From CAG-390 sp045541375 (GTDB taxonomy: Bacteria > Bacillota > Clostridia > Oscillospirales > CAG-272), in the NCBI GenBank assembly GCA_045541375.1, contig JAZQJB010000042.1, forward strand, positions 1-64,000: DNA of 64,000 nucleotides. Direction: 5' to 3'. Both the position numbers and the translations under genes were made by a program. Each line of letters opens with the position of its first letter. The first letter of the stretch is position 1. Shown here in pieces: positions 16,652 to 24,980 of the stretch. Under the pieces are notes generated by a model that saw nothing but the letters and a program-made list of their open reading frames with translations, was not told the origin of the DNA and did no database searches.

Positions 16652-18049
16652 TTAGAATCTGAAGTAGAGGAAGGGGTTCGAGGACGAGTCAACGAGGAAA
16701 GCGGTTACTACAAAGAAGAGAACCACGATCATAATGGGCTCGAGTACGTTTGCGATCTTGCCGAGCTTCTTCGACTCGGAGAACTTGGTTGCGAGGGTCT
16801 TTACCACGGGGGTAGCGCCGACGATTGCCATCACGAGAAGAACTGCATAGCTCTTGAGGTGATAGAGGGTCTCAGCAGAGGAGAATGCGATTCCGCCCGC
16901 GCCGAACATACCGCCGATGTAGGAGAATGCTTCGGTCAGAGTGGGGATCTGGAACACTACAAAGCTGAGGAGTGCCGCGAGAAGGATATAGAATCTCGAA
17001 AGCACAACGCTCTTATTGAGCGCCTTAAGCAGCCAGAACTTCTCGATAAGGAGGAGAACTCCGAAGAACACGCCCCAAAGGATGAAATTCCAGGATGCGC
17101 CGTGCCAGAAGCCGGTGAAGAGCCAGACGGCAAAAATGTTGATGATGTGGCGTCCCTTGGACACGCGGTTACCGCCAAGCGGGATGTAGAGGTAGTCGCG
17201 GAACCAGGAGCCGAGCGACATATGCCATCTTCTCCAGAACTCGGTTGCGCTCTTCGAAATGAAGGGATAATTGAAGTTCTCGAGGAAGCGGAAGCCGAAG
17301 ACCTTGCCAAGTCCGATAGCCATATCCGAGTAGCCCGAGAAGTCGAAGTAGATATAAAGGGCAACGGAAATAGCATAGATCCAGTACATAAGCACGGTCT
17401 TTTCCTCTGCCGCGTACATGATCTCGCTGAGGTCATACATCGAGTTTGCGATGAGGACCTTCTTTGCAAGACCGATAACGAAGCGGCGTGCGCCCGCGCT
17501 GAACATCTCAAAGCTGTGCTCTCTGTGCTCAAGCTGAAGTGCTACGTCGTGGTAACGAACGATGGGGCCCGCGATGAGCTGGGGGAACATTGCAACGTAA
17601 GCCGCAAGGTTGATGGGGTTCTTCTGCGCCTTTTCGCCTCTGTATACGTCAACGACGTAGGAGATGATCTGGAAGGTGTAGAAGGAGATTCCGATGGGAA
17701 GAACGATCTTCAGAAGCGGGATCTCGGTGCCGAGGACCTTGTTGAAGTTGTCAATGAAGAAGTCCATATACTTGAAGTAGAGCATAAAGGAAATTATGCA
17801 GGCTACAGCAAGTCCGACGAACAATTTCGCGATTTTCTTCTCGCGGAACTTCTCGATGAGAAGACCGAAGATATATCCGAGAATGATCGCGATGATCATA
17901 AGTCCCGCATACTTTACTCCGCCCCAAGCGTAGAAGAAGAGCGAGAACGCAAGAAGGACTGTGTTCTTGAACTTAAAGGGAACGATATAGTAAAGCAGAA
18001 TTATCGCGGGAAGGAAGTAAAATAGAAATGATATACTCGAAAAAAGCAT
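16652..18049 (-). CDS. MBOAT-family O-acyltransferase (AlgI/PatA-like)
   Basis: The 465-residue membrane protein has 10-12 helices, the RYHD and NYPFISKSATEFWRRWHMSL blocks, and the catalytic histidine in FTGFWHGASWNF. The family moves acyl groups across the membrane to a secreted acceptor (alginate, peptidoglycan, teichoic acid or exopolysaccharide). Its neighbour provides the outer transferase. The start follows AAAGGAG. Confidence 0.9.
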   Translation of the reverse strand: MLFSSISFLFYFLPAIILLYYIVPFKFKNTVLLAFSLFFYAWGGVKYAGLMIIAIILGYIFGLLIEKFREKKIAKLFVGLAVACIISFMLYFKYMDFFIDNFNKVLGTEIPLLKIVLPIGISFYTFQIISYVVDVYRGEKAQKNPINLAAYVAMFPQLIAGPIVRYHDVALQLEHREHSFEMFSAGARRFVIGLAKKVLIANSMYDLSEIMYAAEEKTVLMYWIYAISVALYIYFDFSGYSDMAIGLGKVFGFRFLENFNYPFISKSATEFWRRWHMSLGSWFRDYLYIPLGGNRVSKGRHIINIFAVWLFTGFWHGASWNFILWGVFFGVLLLIEKFWLLKALNKSVVLSRFYILLAALLSFVVFQIPTLTEAFSYIGGMFGAGGIAFSSAETLYHLKSYAVLLVMAIVGATPVVKTLATKFSESKKLGKIANVLEPIMIVVLFFVVTAFLVDSSSNPFLYFRF

Positions 18050-18134
18050 TTTTGTGCTCCTTTGGGCGAAAATTTGACTTTTTAAAGGAGATATTGCTCA
18101 AAAGAGCAAATATCCCCCGTGGTTTAAGTATAGA

Positions 18135-18797
18135 TTACTGAGCGAAGCTGTGCTCAACCGCTACGGTTGCACCCTCAACGAGAGTGGGAATGCTTGCAGC
18201 ATAAGGATCAACGATACCGCCGAACTGAACTGCACCCCATACTGCAACGATGCAGTCACCGGGCATCTTAACGATAACGAGCTTCTCGGGAGCGCCGCAG
18301 ATCCACTGACGAGCAAGGATGTTAGCCTTGATAGCCTCGATCGCTGCGTCAACGTCGGTGCCTGCCTTGAACTGAACTGCGAAAGAATTGAATACGTTGG
18401 TGTTCATCATATTGAACATGGAAGCAGCAGACTCGATAGAAGCAACCTGAGCGGTGGGGATACCAAGGTTCTGGTCGTAATCCTCGTCAGCGAGTGCAAC
18501 GAAAGCTGCGGGGCCTTCCATGCTGGTGGTTTCAAAGTTGTTGATGTTTCCGCCTGCAACGTAAAGCTTGGTCTCATCGGTAGCCTGTGCTGCGTTGTAG
18601 CCGTTGTAGATGATGGTGAGAAGCTCGATAGCGGACTTGTAGGGAAGCTCAACTACGGGCTCGGTTGCTTCAACAGTGGTCTCGGGAGCAACAGTGGTCT
18701 CGGGAGCCTCGGTGGTCTCTTCACCGTTGCCGGTGCATGCTACAAAGCTCATGGTGAGCATAACAAGTGCAAGTGCGAGTGCGATGATCTTTTTCAT
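18135..18797 (-). CDS. DUF4358-like lipoprotein
   Basis: The 220-residue product has a lipoprotein signal ending in SFVAC, a Thr/Glu/Pro linker made of repeated APETTV units (25-50), and a compact domain with YKSAIELLTIIYNGYNAA. I recognise it as DUF4358-like, a domain often next to MBOAT/DHHW genes in Clostridia; its biochemical role is not known. It lies between the anti-sigma-like gene and the acyltransferase on the same strand. Confidence 0.7.
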   Translation of the reverse strand: MKKIIALALALVMLTMSFVACTGNGEETTEAPETTVAPETTVEATEPVVELPYKSAIELLTIIYNGYNAAQATDETKLYVAGGNINNFETTSMEGPAAFVALADEDYDQNLGIPTAQVASIESAASMFNMMNTNVFNSFAVQFKAGTDVDAAIEAIKANILARQWICGAPEKLVIVKMPGDCIVAVWGAVQFGGIVDPYAASIPTLVEGATVAVEHSFAQ

Positions 18798-18839
18798 TTT
18801 TGGTTTTCTCCTTTGTGTGTGAAAATTTTATCTTTTAAT

Positions 18840-19394
18840 TTATTTTTCTATATTAACGTACCAAACGTGGGACTCGCCGTCCTGTGTGAGTACGATATTG
18901 TAGCCTCTGTCGGTCTCGATGATGCACTCCTCGGCATCTCCGGGAAGGGTGACGATGAGAGAAACGCTGTCGGAAGCGGCATATTCCGTGCCTTCGTAAA
19001 GCGTCTCGCCGTTCTCGTCGAGAACAAGCATAGTGCCCGAGGTAAGTGTCAGCTTCGTTTCCTTCTTGAATTCAAGCTCAAGGGGAAGGTTTACGTCCTC
19101 GAGTGCGTGGGTATCAACGTAGTATGCAACCGCGCGGGGCATATATTCCGCAACGGTTCTGGGCGAATCCGCAATGCTTTCGCCGTAGAGAAGAACGTCC
19201 TGCCCGCCGATATTGCCTGCGATCAGCACGCCGATCGCCAGGATGAGGCAAGCGGCAACCGCGCCGTAGCGGTAGACGTTACGCATCAGCGTCCGCGCCG
19301 TGATCTTCGCACCGCGGGTTCGTCTTTCATCGGCTTCGGCTATCAGGGCGTCGTCGATGTGTGTCATGGCCTGCGCCAAAATTTCATTTTTCAT
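18840..19394 (-). CDS. putative anti-sigma factor, single-pass membrane protein
   Basis: The 184-residue product has a cytoplasmic N-terminus of about 43 residues, one membrane helix (about 44-64) and a beta-rich outer domain. It starts 18 nt after the sigma-factor gene. There is no zinc-finger motif, so assignment as the sigma partner rests on topology and position. Confidence 0.6.
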   Translation of the reverse strand: MKNEILAQAMTHIDDALIAEADERRTRGAKITARTLMRNVYRYGAVAACLILAIGVLIAGNIGGQDVLLYGESIADSPRTVAEYMPRAVAYYVDTHALEDVNLPLELEFKKETKLTLTSGTMLVLDENGETLYEGTEYAASDSVSLIVTLPGDAEECIIETDRGYNIVLTQDGESHVWYVNIEK

Positions 19395-19412
19395 TGATAA
19401 GTGCCTTTTCTG

Positions 19413-19967
19413 TCAGATGTGTATTTCGTGTTCGATGAGGTGGTTTTTCAGCGAAAGTCGCATTCTGTGAAGGATCGATTTGACCTTCGACTCGGACATA
19501 TCAAAAAAGTCTGCGATATCCGAGATCGACTCGCTGTGGAAGTAGCGGCGCACAAAGACCTTTCGCATTTCCTGCGGTTGGGTGTAAAGGAATTCGCTGA
19601 TGATCTTGCCAAGCTCCTCGGCGTTGTCCGTAAGAGTCCGGGGATCCTCGATGCATTCGTCGAGCTCCTCAAGCGAGAGAGCGAATTCGCCTCCGCCGCG
19701 GCGCTCGGCGTGGTTTGCCTTGTGGCGGTTGATCGAAAAGTTTCTTGTCAGCTTTCCGAGAAATGCCGAAAGGTTTTCGGGTCGGTGAGGTGGTATCGAA
19801 TTCCAAGCCGCAAGCAAGGTGTCGTTTACACATTCCTCGCTGTCCTCGCGGTTGTGCAAAATATTCATTGCAATATTCATACAGTAGGTATTGTATTTTG
19901 CCGAGGTCGCCGCAATGGCTTGCTCGTCACGCGCAAAATACAACTCCACAATTTTTTCGTCTTGCAT
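19413..19967 (-). CDS. ECF-type RNA polymerase sigma factor
   Basis: The 184-residue protein has region 2 (MNIAMNILHNREDSEECVND, then LGKLTRNFSINRHKA) and region 4 with a helix-turn-helix (SISDIADFFDMSESKVKSIL). No domain other than these is present. The start at 19967 follows GGAGGCAAAT; a longer frame to 20087 would run through the promoter. An ECF-like promoter at 20022-19989 suggests autoregulation. It heads a five-gene operon ending in O-acyltransferase genes. Confidence 0.85.
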   Translation of the reverse strand: MQDEKIVELYFARDEQAIAATSAKYNTYCMNIAMNILHNREDSEECVNDTLLAAWNSIPPHRPENLSAFLGKLTRNFSINRHKANHAERRGGGEFALSLEELDECIEDPRTLTDNAEELGKIISEFLYTQPQEMRKVFVRRYFHSESISDIADFFDMSESKVKSILHRMRLSLKNHLIEHEIHI

Positions 19968-19988
19968 ATTTGCCTCCAATGCCCTACA

Positions 19989-20022
19989 CCTATATACACA
20001 ACAAAATTTTCGTTTGGTTGCA
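19989..20022 (-). promoter_or_regulatory. ECF-type autoregulatory promoter of the sigma gene
   Basis: On the minus strand TGCAAC (20022-20017) is followed, 19 nt after AAC, by GTATATAGG (19997-19989). It matches the site at 3883-3916 in element and spacing. An extended -10, TGGTATAAT, lies upstream (TATAAT at 20098-20093), so a vegetative start may also exist. Confidence 0.6.
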
Positions 20023-20170
20023 TGGTTTCGGAAATTTTTTTGATTTTTTCGAAAAAAATTATAAAAAACACATTTTCGTCGCATCAACTTCTATTATACC
20101 ATATTTTTCCGACGGAAATCAATAATAAATTGCTTTTTATATGTTACAAAACAGTGTAGGGAGGTGTAGA

Positions 20171-20250
20171 TTGATTGATAAAAATAAAATGTATCCCAAA
20201 AACGAGAGCTTAAAATATGATATTGCTATGAGTACGCTTGTCGTTTATGC
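20171..20250 (+). pseudogene. possible gene start cut by a family A repeat
   Basis: AGGGAGGTG (20158-20165) precedes a TTG frame reading LIDKNKMYPKNESLKYDIAM and on to VVYA, which then enters the left arm of repeat A3 at 20248. After the right arm ends (20617) the reading stops within 20 codons. This could be a gene broken by insertion, or chance. Other bases between 20100 and 20247 show nothing. Confidence 0.3.
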
Positions 20251-20617
20251 AGTACAGACTCCGCCACCCCTCATTCGTCGCTTCGCGCCACCTTCTCCCA
20301 AGATCCGGGAGAAGGCGAAAAGTTTGTGCTATCCGCTTGTTTGTACAGCGAATGATATTCATTACAATAATTCAGTTAGTCAAAGAGGAATATTTTTATA
20401 TAAATAATTTCGCGCTCGTAATAGAATTTTTGCAAACTATTTCAATAAATTATTCCTATTTGACCAACAAACGTTTTTATCCTAAACGGTGTTCGCTGAA
20501 ACGCAAAGAAGAGCGAACCAAACTAACTGTTCGCCGGAGGCGAACTATGCCTTCTCCCGGATCTTGGGAGAAGGTGGCGCGAAGCGACGAATGAGGGGTG
20601 GCGGAGTCTGTACTGCA
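20248..20617. repeat. fold-back repeat family A, copy 3
   Basis: A 370-bp element with perfect 69-bp inverted arms (20248-20316 and 20549-20617), starting TGCAGTACAGACTCC and containing CTTCTCCC/GGGAGAAG tips. The core at 20386-20457 runs AGGAATATTTTTATAT to TATTCCT and includes CGCTCGTAATAGAATTTTTG, shared with copies 1 and 2. The near-perfect arms suggest recent formation or active homogenisation. Confidence 0.85.
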
Positions 20618-20713
20618 CATCAGACAAACATTTGCATTAAATTATCACCTTATATCTGACGCACTCCCTTACGGTCGAGTAGAAATTGCCGGTTTACTTC
20701 AATCATAAAAAAC

Positions 20714-20741
20714 CGCCCGCACTCGGAAGTAAGTGCGGGCG
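20714..20741 (-). terminator. terminator of the M23 peptidase gene
   Basis: Minus-strand stem CGCCCGCACT/AGTGCGGGCG followed by GTTTTTTAT. Confidence 0.8.
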
Positions 20742-20748
20742 ATTGTGG

Positions 20749-21573
20749 TCAGTCCTCGTAAACGTTTTCGGGCTTTCTTGCAAGGATCTCGAGCGCGGAT
20801 TTAGAAAAATACTCGAGCGGGTCGGCGTCCTCGCCGGCTACCTTCATTTCGAAATGCAGGTGGGGCTCCTCGGCAAGCTCGAGAACTCCGCCCTCGCCGA
20901 CGGCGCCGAGAAGAGTGCCCTCGCTGACCTTCGCACCGATCTTGATACCCTCGGCAAGGGTATCGTCAAGTCCTCGGTAGACGCTGACGGCATCGCCGTC
21001 GTGCTCGATCCAGATGCACTTGCCCCAAAGAGGATCGTCCGCGATCTGCTTGACCTTGCCCTTCGCGGCGGCATAGACGGGCGCGGCTGCCTCGGTCATG
21101 ATGTCAATGCCAAGGTGAACGCGCCACTCGCCGAGGGTGTTCGAGAAGACCTGAACGGTGGGGTCGTGCTCCTTGCCGAGAGTTCCCTCCGCGGGGAGCG
21201 AAAGGGTGGGAATGCCCGCGGCAACGGGCACGTCGGTCTGCTCGCCCGATGCGGCGGTATCGGCGGGTGCCTGAGTTTCCGCGGGAGGCGCAGTCGTTTC
21301 GGGCGCGGGCGCGACGGTATCGGGCGTGCGGAGAGTGGTCTCGGGCGCGCTCGTCTCGGCGGGCTGACCGCGGCGAGCCTTGTTGGCGGCGGAAGTCATT
21401 GCCACCGCGGCGGCAAGAACGATGAGAAGAACGGCGACCGTCAGATAAACGGTACGATTGACGCGCTCGGCGCTCTCGTTCCTCTCGACAGGAGATTTTT
21501 CACCCGCCTGCTTGATCTTTGCGGGCTTTTGCGGGAATTTGATCTTTTTTGATCTGAATGGATTGAATTTCAT
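20749..21573 (-). CDS. membrane-anchored M23 peptidase, SpoIIQ-like
   Basis: The 274-residue product has a basic cytoplasmic tail, one membrane helix (41-60), a Thr/Ala/Pro linker (70-120) and a LytM/M23 domain with H153, D157 (HLGID) and HLH (238-240), so the zinc ligands are all present. Topology and the end of the domain (VSVYRGLDDT and FEMKVAGEDADPLEYF) resemble clostridial SpoIIQ, which acts in forespore engulfment. A general wall hydrolase is the alternative. The start follows AAAGGAG. Confidence 0.7.
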   Translation of the reverse strand: MKFNPFRSKKIKFPQKPAKIKQAGEKSPVERNESAERVNRTVYLTVAVLLIVLAAAVAMTSAANKARRGQPAETSAPETTLRTPDTVAPAPETTAPPAETQAPADTAASGEQTDVPVAAGIPTLSLPAEGTLGKEHDPTVQVFSNTLGEWRVHLGIDIMTEAAAPVYAAAKGKVKQIADDPLWGKCIWIEHDGDAVSVYRGLDDTLAEGIKIGAKVSEGTLLGAVGEGGVLELAEEPHLHFEMKVAGEDADPLEYFSKSALEILARKPENVYED

Positions 21574-21672
21574 TTTTGGCTCCTTTTGATTGGTTACAGT
21601 CATATTTTTAACCAAGGGAGGAGGTTTTATTCAGTTTGGCAGGATTTATCGTTTGGGTGTTCTTGATATTGA

Positions 21673-21939
21673 AGTGGACAGTGGTCAGTGGACAAATAAG
21701 AGTGGACAGTGGTCAGTGGACAGTGGACAGAAAGATGCGAATGATAATTTAATTTTGATTTTTGCCTTCCATTGTTCCGGCAGATAATTCAAAAAAGGAA
21801 TCGGATATTAAGAAGATTACTTCAAAATATCCGATTTCTTTTGTTTATTTCAGTTTTGCAGTAAACAGCGTTTCAGACGTACTGAACAAAATTATTTGCC
21901 CGCATCTTTCTGTCCACTGTCCACTAACCACTGTCCACT
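21673..21939. repeat. fold-back repeat family C, copy 2
   Basis: The arms are tandem AGTGGACAGTGGTC units (left about 21673-21738; right to 21939) and the central hairpin AATCGGATATT/AATATCCGATT (21799-21836) encloses AAGAAG/ACTTC. Compared with copy 1 the left arm has one more tandem unit. The right arm touches the dgoK stop codon, just as copy 1 touches the ECF S-component stop. Confidence 0.75.
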
Positions 21940-22928
21940 CATTTCCTCTTCCACGCCTCATAAACCCGCATCGCGCCAAAGTTCGATGCAAGAGTCGCAA
22001 CCTCATCGGGCACGGCTATAAGATTTTCGGTTCCGGCTTCGGCGAGGAGGATCATAAAGACGGTCTTAAGGGGGTCGCCGCCGCCTACTACGACGGGCTT
22101 GCCCTTCGACTCGGGCTTTGCGGCAATTCGTGCGACTGTCTGAATGTCATCGTGCAGAAGCGCGCCGACGAAGAAGTTTGCCGCCTCGTCCTGCGTGTAG
22201 CCGCCGAGGAGTTGGAGCATTCTCGCCTTGATGAGCATAGGCGAGAGACCGTATTTATCCGCCATTCGCCAGCCGAGAGTGAGCATTTCGGGCATCACCT
22301 CGCGGATGACGGGGTCGGGGAGTGCGCTTTTGAGCATCGTGTGCCCCGAGATCGAGGCAATAAACTCGCCGCAAAGTCCGCTGCGGATCGAGCAGATCTT
22401 GTTACCCACGACCTCCATGACCTTATTATGCGATCCGGGAAGGGTGATGATGAAGTCCTCGGGGAGTCCGAGCGCCTCGCTGATTCCGTAGATCTCGCTT
22501 TCCTCGCCGCTCATAGACTCGTAAGTCACGATCTTGGTTTCAAGATCGGCGTCATCCGCGGGGAGGGTCTTGACGCCGGGGATGAAGAGGATCGGGATCT
22601 TCGTCACGTCCTCCATAACGGTCATCCCCGCCGCTTTTACGCTTTCGGGAATCCACGCGGGGCAAACGGCGTGCGGAATTTTGAAGATTCCAACGTCGCT
22701 GGCAAGCGTTCCCGAGGAAAGAACGACCTCGATGTCGCCCTCGGTCAGCGAATTGCGCTCGAGAAGCGTCTTTATCAGCTTCGAGAGCGTTTCCTTGAGA
22801 ATATCCGTCGAGCCGCGGAAAGCGCCGTCGCGGATTCCGCACTTCTCGCGCTCCTGGTCAATAAGCTTTTTTCCTTCAAACAGGCGGCAACGCATATTTG
22901 TTGTGCCGCAATCAACTGTGATGATCAT
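21939..22928 (-). CDS. dgoK: 2-dehydro-3-deoxygalactonokinase family
   Basis: DgoK phosphorylates 2-keto-3-deoxy-galactonate with ATP. The 329-residue protein shows VDCGTTNMRCRLF at the N-terminus (phosphate 1 motif), SSGTLASDVG, FIPGVKT and the family's MSGEESEIYG and GSHNKVMEV blocks, with VVVGGGDPL near the end. It starts 9 nt after the heparinase-like gene, so the pair probably handles uronate- or galactonate-derived sugar acids. Confidence 0.8.
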   Translation of the reverse strand: MIITVDCGTTNMRCRLFEGKKLIDQEREKCGIRDGAFRGSTDILKETLSKLIKTLLERNSLTEGDIEVVLSSGTLASDVGIFKIPHAVCPAWIPESVKAAGMTVMEDVTKIPILFIPGVKTLPADDADLETKIVTYESMSGEESEIYGISEALGLPEDFIITLPGSHNKVMEVVGNKICSIRSGLCGEFIASISGHTMLKSALPDPVIREVMPEMLTLGWRMADKYGLSPMLIKARMLQLLGGYTQDEAANFFVGALLHDDIQTVARIAAKPESKGKPVVVGGGDPLKTVFMILLAEAGTENLIAVPDEVATLASNFGAMRVYEAWKRK

Positions 22929-22937
22929 TTTTACCTC

Positions 22938-24620
22938 TTAATCAATCGAATATGTAAATGCATTTCTGCCCGATTTCAGGGCGAAATCAATCGTGTAGCA
23001 AGGCGCGGAGCCGGCAAAGGTGTGCATTTCAATAGCAACCGACTCAACAGCGTCGGCATCGTAGGTCAGAAGAGAATCAAGAATGGCGATCTTGCCGCTT
23101 TCGATCTCCTTCGGCTCGCGAATGCAAACGACTCGCTCAACGATCTCCCCGCCGCCGCTGTAATCAAAGCGGTCGGTGACGGATGCGCTCGTTTCGGTGA
23201 AGGAGAATCGGCGCTCGATCGAGGAAAGTTCCTCGATCCCGTAGGCGGGAGCTATGTCGAGGACGAATTCATCGCCGTCAACGCGAACATCGCGCGCACA
23301 ATATTCCTTGCCTGGCTTCTGTCCCTCGCCGCCGATGATGGGCAGGCTGTGTCCGTCGGATCGGGTGTGGAAGAAGGTGTAACGCTTCGAGCCGAAATAA
23401 TCCTTGCAGTATTTGCCCGTGCCCGGGTCGGCAAGGACCTGGACGCCGTTCTTGGCGAAGATGAAGGAGCCGACGTCGTTATGATTGTGGGGCTCGTTGT
23501 TGTGTCCACCCTTCGCCGCAAAGCCGTAGGCGGGCGTTTTCTTGATGTACCACTGCGCGCCCTCGGCAAAGAAAGCGCATCTGTCGTCGGGAAGCGCATC
23601 GGTGTCATATTCCTCGCGATACCAAAGTGCGGTGCGGAGATGCAAACAGAAGCGGGCGCAACCGTCGTAGGTATATGACAAACTGCGGTCATAAACTGCA
23701 ACGTCATCGGGATAGACCGATTTCAGATAGTGCACAAGTCCGATCTGGTAGGCGAGCGAGGTACCCGAATCGGCAAAGCTGATCGAAGTGCGTCCCGAAA
23801 GGAACATTTTTTGAATGTATGTCGCAATCGCGCGCACCTTCGGGCGGGTGAAATAGTCGAGCTCACCGCCGGTGAATTTTTTGACCAGATCGGCGTAAAC
23901 GGTGAAAAATCCGAAGCCGTAATGCCAATATCCGCTGCCCTCAACGCAAAATCCATCGTCGGCAAAGCCGCGAAGATAGCTCTCCATCGTGTCGGAAATG
24001 CGATCGCGGAGCTCGTCGAATCGCTCGGGATGCATCAGCATAACCGCACCGCAGACCGATCCCGCGCAAACAGCCGCCCAGTTGTTCGTGCATCTCTCCC
24101 ACCAAAGCTTGTTGAGCTTGGTGGCATAGGGCTCAATGATGCGGCGGTCGATCTCCGCTTCAATGCGTGAGGCAACAAGCGGATCGAGACGATCCTTGAG
24201 CATTGTATAAATTTCCGCCAAAGCAAAGCCCGTTTCGGCGGCAAAAAGGTCGACCATAAGGCTCCCCACGTTATTTGCCTGACCGTAATGCGCCGGCAAG
24301 CACCAAGTATACTCGTTGCAAACGGCGAAAAGCACGTCCTGCAGATAATCCAAATACTTTTCCTCTTCGGGATAGATCAGCGAAAGGAAGGTGCAGGCGT
24401 TCATCCGCAAGCGGCGGTTGAAGTAAACGGATTCATATTCGCTGCGGCTTCCCGTGTCAAAATAGATCTTGAAAAGACCGTAAGTCAGCTCGGGAATCTC
24501 GCGACCCTCGCAGAGATTTTGATAAAGTCGAAGATTGTCCTCACGAAAGCGGGCATAGCAGTCCTTCTCGCGAACCTCCGCCCAAAATTCTTTGTCACAA
24601 GCGCGTCCAAGTAAGCTCAT
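22938..24620 (-). CDS. heparinase II/III-like polysaccharide lyase
   Basis: The 560-residue protein has an alpha-helical N-terminal toroid (WCLPAHYGQANNVGSLMVDL) and a C-terminal beta domain with GGHNNEPHNHNDVGSFIF and ADPGTGKY, the hallmark of heparinase II/III family lyases. No signal peptide is seen, so it probably acts on imported oligosaccharides. The start at 24620 follows GGGAGGCGC. It leads the operon with dgoK, which would consume a downstream keto-deoxy sugar acid. Confidence 0.82.
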   Translation of the reverse strand: MSLLGRACDKEFWAEVREKDCYARFREDNLRLYQNLCEGREIPELTYGLFKIYFDTGSRSEYESVYFNRRLRMNACTFLSLIYPEEEKYLDYLQDVLFAVCNEYTWCLPAHYGQANNVGSLMVDLFAAETGFALAEIYTMLKDRLDPLVASRIEAEIDRRIIEPYATKLNKLWWERCTNNWAAVCAGSVCGAVMLMHPERFDELRDRISDTMESYLRGFADDGFCVEGSGYWHYGFGFFTVYADLVKKFTGGELDYFTRPKVRAIATYIQKMFLSGRTSISFADSGTSLAYQIGLVHYLKSVYPDDVAVYDRSLSYTYDGCARFCLHLRTALWYREEYDTDALPDDRCAFFAEGAQWYIKKTPAYGFAAKGGHNNEPHNHNDVGSFIFAKNGVQVLADPGTGKYCKDYFGSKRYTFFHTRSDGHSLPIIGGEGQKPGKEYCARDVRVDGDEFVLDIAPAYGIEELSSIERRFSFTETSASVTDRFDYSGGGEIVERVVCIREPKEIESGKIAILDSLLTYDADAVESVAIEMHTFAGSAPCYTIDFALKSGRNAFTYSID

Positions 24621-24647
24621 AATGCGCCTCCCAAATATATTTTCTTC

Positions 24648-24676
24648 ATTATATAATAATATGGGCAAAAAGTCAA
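24648..24676 (-). promoter_or_regulatory. promoter of the lyase-dgoK operon
   Basis: Minus-strand TTGACT (24676-24671) and TATAAT (24653-24648), 17 nt apart. It is divergent from the tRNA promoter. Confidence 0.75.
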
Positions 24677-24696
24677 GCACCGCGACAAAAAAAGAC

Positions 24697-24725
24697 TTGA
24701 CTTTTCCTCCCCCGCGATGTATAAT
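24697..24725 (+). promoter_or_regulatory. promoter of tRNA-Arg
   Basis: TTGACT (24697-24702), 17 nt, TATAAT (24720-24725), 10 nt before the tRNA. Confidence 0.8.
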
Positions 24726-24735
24726 AATAACACAT

Positions 24736-24812
24736 CTGCCCGTGGCACAGCTGGATAGCGCGTCAGACCCCGACTCTGAAGGACGCAGGTTCGAATCCTG
24801 TTGGGCAGGCCA
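24736..24812 (+). tRNA. tRNA-Arg(CCG), with C at position 33
   Basis: The acceptor stem CTGCCCG pairs with TGGGCAG, then G and an encoded CCA follow. The T arm GCAGG/CCTGT with TTCGAAT and the anticodon stem TCAGA/TCTGA are intact. The loop CCCCGAC gives anticodon CCG (codon CGG), but the base before it, almost always U33, is C. The D stem also has an A12-C23 mismatch. It is followed by a strong terminator, so it is a single-tRNA unit. Confidence 0.85.
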
Positions 24813-24852
24813 AAAAGACACGAAGGGGACAAAGTCCCCTTCGTGTCTTTTT
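24812..24852 (+). terminator. terminator of tRNA-Arg
   Basis: A perfect 19-bp stem (AAAAAGACACGAAGGGGAC and its complement, loop AAA). From here to 24975 only a TTGCTGTTG/CAACAGCAA palindrome is visible. Confidence 0.88.
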
Positions 24853-24980
24853 GTTTTGTTCTATTGATGAAGAACCTCTTGCTGTTGCTCCGCAACAGCA
24901 ATCATTTGCGCGCTACCGCCGCATATCAGTTTAGCACAAATTATGCGCGCAAATATAGGTTCAGAATCCTTTCACCTCAA

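Noticed and set aside
21673..21740. GTGGACAGTGG tandem units as a CRISPR or origin-type iteron array
   Set aside because: The units are direct neighbours without spacers and belong to the arms of an inverted element; no dnaA or rep gene is close.
21762..23678. 638-codon plus-strand frame opposite dgoK and the lyase
   Set aside because: It spans two well-supported genes and their junction, is low in conserved motifs and starts inside a repeat.
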